Part shown: in pieces, positions 57,101 through 64,000 of the stretch
How positions within the stretch are numbered: the first letter of the stretch is position 1
Layout of the letters: each line of letters opens with the position of its first letter
From: Lactarius indigo
Taxonomy: Eukaryota; Basidiomycota; Agaricomycetes; Russulales; Russulaceae
Direction of reading: 5' to 3'
DNA: 64,000 nucleotides
NCBI GenBank assembly: GCA_025766275.1
Contig: JAFKAC010000034.1
Location: 372,001-436,000 of the forward strand
Translations under genes and position numbers: made by a program
Notes under the pieces: model-generated
What the model was told of the DNA's origin: nothing
What the model saw: the letters and a program-made list of their open reading frames with translations, nothing else
Databases searched by the model: none

Positions 57101-59510
57101 TGTCCATCGCGATCTGTAGTCAGTCTCAAAAGGTGGTTTATGCACTTTTTCTTGCTGAACCCGAAGCATTCGGGAGGATCCAGGATAAGTCCACCAGCGA
57201 CAGCCGCCCACTGAAACAGCCCTTCTGCCTTTCTTGTCAACGCGACTCCGTGCCTTTCGAACGCATCCAAAGGGAGTAACATCTGAAGGAAGGTCAGTAT
57301 ATCGTCCTCCGTTCTAGCTGCCAGCTCAGAGTCATTCATATATTTGATAATGGTCGACGGCGCTCCATTGAACGCAGACAGGATCCCATCCTCGGGCCTC
57401 GACGTGATAAGCACGCGAAAGTTCGGTGGCAGTTTGAATAAGTTCTTGGCAAGGAATGCGTGTAACCCATTTCTACTGGACGTGTCTCCGCTCTCGTCCA
57501 ACGCGTCGATGACAACAAGAATGGGGCCGACGATGTGGAGACCCTCAAGCGGTTGGAGGACTAGTGATTCGAAAAGTGTGGGATAGTCGCGGGTACGAAC
57601 TCGAAGTGAGGAGTCGTCCTTCACGATCCTTCCAAGCGCGGTCTTGAAAGAAGGGTAACGATCAGAGAGATCGCGAGCCAGAGTGGTGAAGAATTTGTAA
57701 GCATCGCGCTGAGATTGCTCTTTCCGCAGAAATATGAAGGACGACGTGAGACGGTGCATCTTATCGAAGCGATGTGCGATCTCGTGTGCAATCGACGACT
57801 TTCCTGTACCCGCCTGTCCAAGAAGTACAAGACCACGCTCCGAGTCAGGGTTATTCACCCAGTTAACGATGAGGTCCAAGAAGGCTGTGCGCGTTCCTGG
57901 AAGGCAGCCTTTCTCAGGCACGAAGCGTGAGCCTGTCCCATACGGTATTTCTCTGATCTTCGCATCTAACTCTGTGACAGTAATCAGATCAATAACCCTC
58001 AAGTTATTGGGGCTACGTACCGACGTCGGAAACTTGGCTGGACACCCACTTCAGTTGGGTAACCATCCCGTTGAGCCTATTAGAAATCCTGGCCGAAATT
58101 GTTCCTACGTCGTCCAAAATTTGGAGCGTAGTTATCTCCGTGGTGATGGCAGCCTCGTCCAAGAAGGCCCTTCGGAGTTCGAGAAGGGTGGTGCGGAGGT
58201 CCTCGATTTGTTTGTTGACTCGGCCACCGATATTCTTCAGCGTTCGCTTCCCTGACAACGGCATGTTTACTTCGGCCACTGAAATGGGCGAAGAATACGT
58301 ACAGAACTGCGAATCGTTTGCATACGATCGTATCAAGTCACAACAGTTACAGACATGCTGCAACATCAGCGTGAGGATTCGGGCCTGCTTGGACTCGCGC
58401 TTGATAGATCTTAAGGTGTTTTCCTGGTTCGCGAAATCGAATGCATCGTGTACGGCTACAAGAAGAGTTCGGACATTGTCGTCACTTTGGAACTGTTCTA
58501 GGAGGGTCTAGCATCCCAATCAACATCAGTGCTTCCCTACTGCGCATATCAACGTACCTTGGGAATCGCTAATAGCAGGCCAAATGCCATTTGTGCGTAT
58601 GGGTGAAGCTGAGAGCGGAAGTAGGCTCAGCTAATGATAAGTTTCAAGGGTATTGCACAGTGACGCACTCCTGCAGCCGCGCTCAAAGTATCCATCATCC
58701 ACTTGATCCTCGTAACAGCGCCTTCCCATGGACTTGAGGGATCAATCGCCTTGATAGCTTCGTCGGTATCACGGAGAACGTCCTCGGTGGGTGACATCGC
58801 TACCCGAACATCGGGAAATGATGACATAGGAGCGCTAATATCGATGGGCAAGGTCGGATGGGAAGTCGCATTCGCTGACATGGCGATCGTCAAGTATAGC
58901 ATGACCGGCTGGATCGATTGTTCATCTTGTCCGTCGTCATTGCTGAGAATAACAGGAATCTCTATACGCAGGACGTTCAGCTACTAGTGAAATGAGCGAT
59001 ATCCTGGTTAAAAACAAACCAATCTGTGATCCGACAGGTATCAGCATCCGATGCGTCCCGATCAGTGTATCGCTGTGCGCTGATCGCTCCGCATACAGAC
59101 ACAATACAAGATCTGATGACGGCTGTACATAACTGAACAGGACTTTCAGCCGGAAAGATAGAATTTAAAACAGATGTCGTACAAGGCGTCTAGTTTCTGA
59201 TCCCACTGCGCCGCTCGTCCCTCAATCGAAACGCTCGTTGTCTTCTTCGTCGTTTCCCGATTGGTCACAGTGACGAAGACACGGTTCTTCAGGTGTCGCC
59301 GCCGTTTCTTGATATTGAGAGCTCGGAGGACTATAAAATACGTTATCGGGTATCATCTATAGGATTTAAGTACATACCGGTCACCTCGATACGTAGCTGA
59401 GGGTTTTCCGATGTAGAGGGACCTGACCTGGAGTAATGGTTCAATGGGGGGAGAGTCGTGGGTCAGCAGGCATTTACGCACGGATTCGATATGGTGTGCT
59501 GGTGCTCCAT
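54154..59510 (-). pseudogene. C2-NACHT-WD40 NLR, copy C (inverted; nonsense codon in exon 1)
   Basis: Exons on the minus strand: 59510-59378, 59330-59183, 59132-59016, 58942-58669, 58608-58558, 58507-58303, 58251-58021, 57971-56434, 56382-54154. The whole would encode about 1641 aa but codon 16 is TGA (59465-59463), where copy B has TGT and copy A TCT. Everything downstream is open: C2, NACHT with the same Walker motifs, 14 WD40 repeats and the conserved C-terminus. Exon 2 has one extra codon; exon 4 lacks 35 codons of the Pro/Thr-rich linker. The next in-frame ATG is in exon 3, inside the C2 domain. Either the copy is newly dead, or it makes a C2-truncated receptor from a later or unannotated start. 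The WD repeats are as regular as in A and B. Confidence 0.8.
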
Positions 59511-59999
59511 CTTTTGCAAGGGTTCCTGGGACTAGAGTGAGTGTATGGTTAGGTGTTGAGGTCAGGTTTAAGTGGACCACGCTGCAAGCGTACCATTTAT
59601 CACTACAACCAACAATCACCTGCTCACGCCAACAATCACCTGCTCATGCCGACAATCACCTGCTCGCGCCGACGACAAACAGCTAACGACCCCCTTGGAA
59701 TACAAACACGACCGTATATAAACCCCTACTAAAACAGCCAAACGGATCATCGTCTCTTATTAGCGTTGCAGGTTTTCCCGAGGGCAGAAGCTTCAGAACG
59801 CCGTAGAATTTGCACGTGGGCCCAGTTGCTCCAGCAGACTCATGAGCAAGCCCCTATCCACAGAGGTGTGTCAGTGAGCGGCACATCTGCCAAAGGAATG
59901 TGTGTCAGCATTCGATGTGTCAGAAAAGTGCACGTCTAGCCTTGCGTCCAGCTTTTATATACTGTATTGTATTGATTCCCTGTCTCCACCTTTCTCCTA
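59511..59999. other. Upstream flank of NLR copy C
   Basis: The first 70 nt match the 5' flank of copies A and B. It contains the 20-bp tandem repeats at 59611-59670. On the plus strand TATATAAAC is at about 59715, on the minus strand TATATAAAAG at about 59961; neither is clearly tied to a gene. Confidence 0.4.
59611..59670. repeat. Three tandem copies of a 20-bp repeat
   Basis: The unit AACAATCACCTGCTCACGCC occurs at 59611-59630, 59631-59650 and 59651-59670 with one to two differences per copy. It lies about 100 nt upstream of the NLR copy C start. No spacers, so not a CRISPR array. Confidence 0.8.
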
Positions 60000-60215
60000 A
60001 GTTTGTCATGTGCATGCCGGCGTTGAGTGATCTCGGCAATGGAGTGAGCAGTGAAATTGGCGATTGCCCGTGAGAAGTTTGCTACTGAGGTCATTGACTG
60101 AGGTCTCATAGGCAGGTAGATTCAGATCTATGGTTGGTTCTGAGGAATTGAAGATAGCGTCGAGATTGTGTTCGTCATCAATTTCACTCGGCGACCGCGA
60201 ACGCAAGGAAGCCAT
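60000..60215 (-). pseudogene. SPC25: N-terminal fragment of an SPC25-like gene
   Basis: It starts at ATG 60215 with RSRSPSEIDDEHNLDAIFNS and SEPTIDLNLPAYETS, then a 13-nt insertion (the second ACTGAGGT repeat and spacer, 60084-60104 on the plus strand) shifts the frame. In the corrected frame it continues as Spc25-like VANFSRAIANFTAHSIAEIT and QRRHAHDK, ending about 60000. The coiled coil and globular head are absent. The pieces align with 24681-24860 and help identify that longer remnant. Both lie upstream of an NLR copy in the same relative orientation. Confidence 0.6.
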
Positions 60216-60565
60216 TGACTGAGTTGCCTCCCACGTGATGCGTGTTGGATCTACCGGAACGCCAGCCCGTGATTTTCACTCTCGCCGTCGGATGCCTTCA
60301 TCTTCATTTCTTGGACGTCTACAGTACCTATAATACTGCATCAATTGGTAGCCTACCCCTCAGGCGAAGTTCAGGGCTGAACGTTGAACTGGTGGATCCA
60401 TTGTTAAATTGTCACGGATGTACTACTACCGCTGTTATGTGCGTAGTCTAAATCAAATAGATTGGTTTCTCTCTCGTCTAAGTGTATGGTCATTTCCTAA
60501 TTGCTATAATATATATGGTTCAGTACACTGTATCGGACTTTAACAGGGTGGTATGAAACATTCTC
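60216..60565. other. Spacer, nothing recognised
   Basis: No ORF with domain support; AT-rich around 60500-60520. Confidence 0.4.
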
Positions 60566-60803
60566 CTACTCGCCGACATTGGATTCGAGTCTGTCCTGCA
60601 ACTCCTTCACCGTGTTGACAAATGTTACAGGACGACCCACATTCCGGCGAGCAGCGATGAATTCCTCCACAGATGCTACTGGCCAGTTCTGTAAGCAGAG
60701 TAATTCAAGGGCTGGCAACATTTCTGCGGCCCTCTCCCAGGTGACATGTCCGAGTGCAAGGGCAACATGGTGCGAAAGTTCGTCCTGTACATCAGGAAAA
60801 CTA
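60566..60803 (-). pseudogene. C-terminal exon fragment of an unrecognised protein
   Basis: A 79-codon open frame on the minus strand preceded by a TTGTAG acceptor (60831-60826) and ending in TAG at 60568-60566. It reads PDVQDELSHHVALALGHVTW through EMLPALELLCLQNWPVASVE to ELQDRLESNVGE. Helical, Leu/Glu-rich, with codon use like real genes. I recall similar C-termini in Agaricomycete hypothetical proteins but not a function. No upstream exons are found here. Confidence 0.4.
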
Positions 60804-61102
60804 CAAGATCTTTATGGGGGGCTTTGGGTTCTTTGGAAAGTACAATAAGTTAAAAAAGCTTAAAAAGTCGTGAAGTGCCTGTGACTTTTCTATGCTAGGT
60901 CTGTTTTCTTCAGAAAGTGAATTTTGCCTTATCAAAGTCAGTTGTACTTCGTGAAGTCAGTAAAGACTCCCCAACAAGGCCCATAAGCACTGCTTAAGCT
61001 CTTATGGAAGTCATCTCTAAAGCATCACAAAGCCATAAATACGTGGTCAATTTTGCAGGCCCAGGATGAGCTAGTCGCTTAGGAGGGTAACATCATGATC
61101 TA
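60804..61102. other. Spacer, nothing recognised
   Basis: AT-rich DNA with several short Ser/Lys-coding frames and no supported gene. Confidence 0.4.
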
Positions 61103-61429
61103 CTAGTACATGTAGATAGTACTACTGTGCCCGTAATACCACACATTAAGCCCACGGAAACGTTTGGACCCCACACTGTGTACAGGATCATGTAGGAGGA
61201 TGAGTAAGGCGGTGTTGAGGATCCCCGTGCCAGTGATGCCAAAGATGATCAATGACTCGAATGTCAGCAACAAAACGAGCTGGAAGATGATATGCACAAC
61301 CTTCAATGGATGCCGTATACTGAGCGACTTGTTCGTGACATGGCATGTGCATCCCCCGCTCCCACTGGCAGTTGTACGGACCTGCGCTCCACCGTGATAG
61401 ACGTGTCGGAAATGTGGACGGTGACGCAC
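61103..61429 (-). other. Open frame with hydrophobic segments abutting the broken calcium channel
   Basis: The minus frame reads HPLKVVHIIFQLVLLLTFES, then LIIFGITGTGILNTALLILL and ends at TAG (about 61103). Two hydrophobic helices are likely. It does not match the expected continuation of a Cch1 domain II S6 segment. It may be a fragment of another membrane protein brought here by rearrangement. There is no good start codon. Confidence 0.3.
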
Positions 61430-63952
61430 AGTTCGCGAAGAAGAACCACGCTACAATGATGACGACGACCCACGACTGCCCGAGGGGTATCTCCGCCATC
61501 ACAGAGCTGTAGAGGACGTTCGTCCAGTTGTCGGACGAGGAGATCTGGTAGATAGCCAAGAACGAAGTAAAAATCTGCCCAAAGTTCATGGCTTCGCTGT
61601 TCTGAAGGTCGCCGCGTAGGAGCTGCGTAGCAAAGAGCGCGGCAAGGTAATTGACGAGAATGAGGAAGAGAGACATGTTGGCTAGGTCGTGCATATTTCC
61701 AAACACGGACAGTAGGAGCGGCTTCATGCGCGGGATCTCGAGGATTACGCGGTAGAAACGTGCGGGCTGGAAAATCGTCAGCCAGGGGTACGCTGGAGAG
61801 TCATGCACCACGGGGATCTGGATGACCGTGGAGCCAATCGCGAGCACGAGGTCAAGGTAGTTGTTACCCTGTACGAAGAAGCTTCGCCAATCCGGTAGAT
61901 GCGCGACGATTCGCACTGCGATCTCGACGTCGAACGCGATAGTGAGCACTAGCTCGCCAATGTTGAGAATCTGTTGGTGGGTCGGGGTGATATCTACCTT
62001 GCGCGTCGCTTGCAAGAAAAGCGAAGCAAGAGCGAGAGCGACCTAACACCAACGGATGTGTTCATATAGGTCCTGGACAGGATTTCTGCGTGCTGCACGG
62101 CGACGGCCGTCCACTCCGGCAGCCCACGCCTCATCTTGCTCGTCAACGATGGGCTGAAGACTAAAAATACCATTTACTGAGTTGTATAAGAACAAATGCG
62201 CAACGGAAACTCACGGAGAAGCGCTAAATGCGCTCTTTTGTGTTTCCTCCCTGATAGCTGAGAACGTGTTGGTGATCACAGCGACGAACAGGTTGATGAG
62301 CCAAAAATTTAGCACGACAATACAAATTATGAAAAAAAAGCAAGAGATGAAGAATTCGGCGTCGATCATGGAGTACATCAGCGACGACCACTGACATAAA
62401 TCAGTATAGGGTAGTCAGTAAAGACGTGTCGACTGACCCCGTTGGGTTTAGCCGCAATAAACACTTGGAGAGCAGCAAAGTAAATTGTGTCAAAGCTCTC
62501 GATGTTACCTTGAGGATGATCGGCCTCCTAAATTAAATTCGAAGATCTTCAGTCATTTGGGTCGATAGCAGGTAAAACCGCTGACGAACCTTGCAAATCT
62601 GGCCGACCGGACAGATGTATCCCTTGATGGTAACATTCCGTCCGCTTTCAGGTTGCGTGATGTACGGCATCACAGTGAAGTTATCCGGGTCGATGTACCC
62701 CCGCACGATTGGCTGAGCTGGGTCTCTGGCTCACCAAGGGTCGGCTGTAAGTAGCACGACCGGCGGAGCGAGCCCTTGAACGTCTGAATGCCGATGATCC
62801 TGACGAAAAATAAGCTGTCAGCTCGACCATAAAAGTGAGTAGACCCGTTCATCAAACACAGGGATGGGACATACGAAAATAGAGCCATCGCGAAAAGCAC
62901 GAATATGCCACGCTGGCAAGGAGCGGGCGCGCAGTCTTGAGCGAGCGCATGATAGTCTGCAAATAAAAGAACCCAGTGGCGACGACGTTGTGAGCTTCTC
63001 GATCGATACGTCCGCCCGCCAATCAAACCTCGTGATGCAGCACTCACCGTCGTGCCGGACGTGATCGTGAGTAGCCTAGCAGTCCGCAAGACGCTGAGCG
63101 CGCGGAGTATACCGATGTGGTACCGCCCGCGCTCGGCACCAGTCTGCGCCAGGACAAATGTGATCCAGAATGCTATCACGGCAATGGCATCGATTCGCGT
63201 CCAGCTGTGGCGCAGGTATGGCAGGTTGCGACGCGTGACATCGAGCGCGAGGCGCATGCTAAACTGAAAAGGTAATGCGAGCGTGTCCTGAGCAGGCGTG
63301 GTGTACCGGGTCGTAGCTGTCACAACCGTCGAAGACGAAGACGGTGTCTTCTCCAGAAGAGTCGCGCTTGTGTTGGCGCGCTTTCGCGCCAGGGGTACCG
63401 AATTGACAAGAGTCGCGCTCGATGCCGCAGTGGAGGCATCGCCTAAGGGCGCGGGCGGGTCGTATCTGGAAGAGAGGCCGGAAAGCGCGAAGGGCTGGGA
63501 GGCGTTCCCATAGAAACTGTGGAGGCGGTGGAGGAGTATGCCTTTGCGGCCAAGGTTTGCGGTTGGGTGAGTAGGGGAGGTGACGGCGGAGCGAACAGCA
63601 GGCGTGGTTGACACGGAGCGGATCGAATGGTTGGTCGAGAAAGGAGAGGTGAAAACGGCATAGACAGGAACTTCGGAGTCGAGGATGAGACCGGAGACGC
63701 ACATTCGTGAAAATGCTTCAAGGCTGTGCAGCATGTCAACACGAAAGAGGAAGCCCAACAGTAAAGCTTTCGACAACATACCTGAATAACACAAAAAAGG
63801 AAAATATAATATAGTCCTCCCATGTCTGGAAGAAGCCAAGTACGCGCGGTGGCGCTGCGTTCGGGTCTGAGAGCGTGATGGTGCGAGAGGCTTGAATGGT
63901 CAGCAAGATAGCATAAAGAAAAATCGAACAGAGAATGATAATTTCTGTCCAC
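61430..63952 (-). pseudogene. CCH1: Cch1-type voltage-gated calcium channel, partial (domains I-II), with two frameshifts and truncation
   Basis: Minus-strand exons begin at 63952-63782 (domain I S1, WTEIIILCSIFLYAILL) after an acceptor at 63953; the 5' part is off the window. Exon 63723-63048 holds a Ser/Thr-rich insert and the voltage sensor (GILRALSVLRTARLLTITS). The next exon (62961 to about 62873) has a 1-nt loss in ASVAYF-VLFAM at 62903-62905; a second 1-nt loss is in a C run at 62698-62702 (CGG-YIDPDNF). Then come pore and S6 of domain I ([45 protein letters not shown]) and domain II with pore SSDNWTNVLYSSV. The gene breaks after AWFFFAN in S6; domains III and IV are missing. Intact Cch1 admits Ca2+ at the plasma membrane with Mid1. 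Confidence 0.8.
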
Positions 63953-64000
63953 CTGTGCGGCGGTCAGTGCGCTGCGCGCGTCAAATAGAAAAGCCTCGCA

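Noticed and set aside
59611..59670. CRISPR-like array
   Set aside because: Tandem units abut with no spacers, and the genome is eukaryotic.

Overview
The window is nuclear DNA of a filamentous basidiomycete, most likely an Agaricomycete. Genes are split by short GT-AG introns of about 45-110 nt, housekeeping genes are tightly packed, and there are Ty3 retrotransposons of the self-priming Tf1/sushi type and a family of NACHT-WD40 (fungal NLR) genes. I found no bacterial, organellar or RNA genes.

Layout. (1) 1-13301: two nested Ty3/Metaviridae LTR elements. Element 1 (+) runs off the left edge and is inserted in the pol gene of the oppositely oriented, older Element 2. Element 2 itself sits in a broken cut-and-paste DDE transposase (13391-14065). 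(2) 14215-35727: two direct copies, about 12.4 kb apart, of a roughly 9-kb block holding a C2-NACHT-WD40 gene followed by an AP180/ANTH clathrin-adaptor gene. Both NLR copies can be spliced into full-length proteins (1680 and 1677 aa). Only the right AP180 copy is intact; the left one is a pseudogene. Between the blocks lie a decayed copy of the kinetochore gene SPC25 and an unrecognised membrane-protein ORF. (3) 37719-51854: an ordinary gene-rich stretch with a NASP/Sim3 histone chaperone, PRO2, glycerol kinase, the ERV1 sulfhydryl oxidase, a ZIP zinc transporter and one unrecognised beta-rich protein. (4) 54154-60215: a third, inverted NLR copy with a nonsense codon in exon 1, again next to an SPC25 fragment. 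(5) 60566-63952: fragments, including a Cch1-type calcium-channel gene that is cut off in domain II and carries two 1-nt frameshifts.

How the parts relate. The NLR proteins have an N-terminal C2-like domain, a helical linker, a NACHT ATPase and 14 near-identical WD40 repeats (two seven-bladed propellers). Differences between copies fall at a few fixed positions of each repeat, the pattern known for fungal non-self recognition (HET-D/E/R class) proteins. The locus looks like an NLR duplication hotspot in which neighbouring housekeeping genes (AP180, SPC25, possibly Cch1) were copied, broken or truncated.

The sharpest mechanistic signal is in the retroelements. In both, the 10-11 nt just inside the 5' LTR are exactly complementary to the predicted transcript start, about 33 nt downstream of a TATA box. 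The two sequences are unrelated to each other, so pairing has been kept while sequence changed: a clear signature of self-primed reverse transcription. Element 1 also has a canonical -1 frameshift heptamer between gag and pol. All exon coordinates are hand-derived from reading frame, splice signals and family alignment from memory; nothing was searched against a database.
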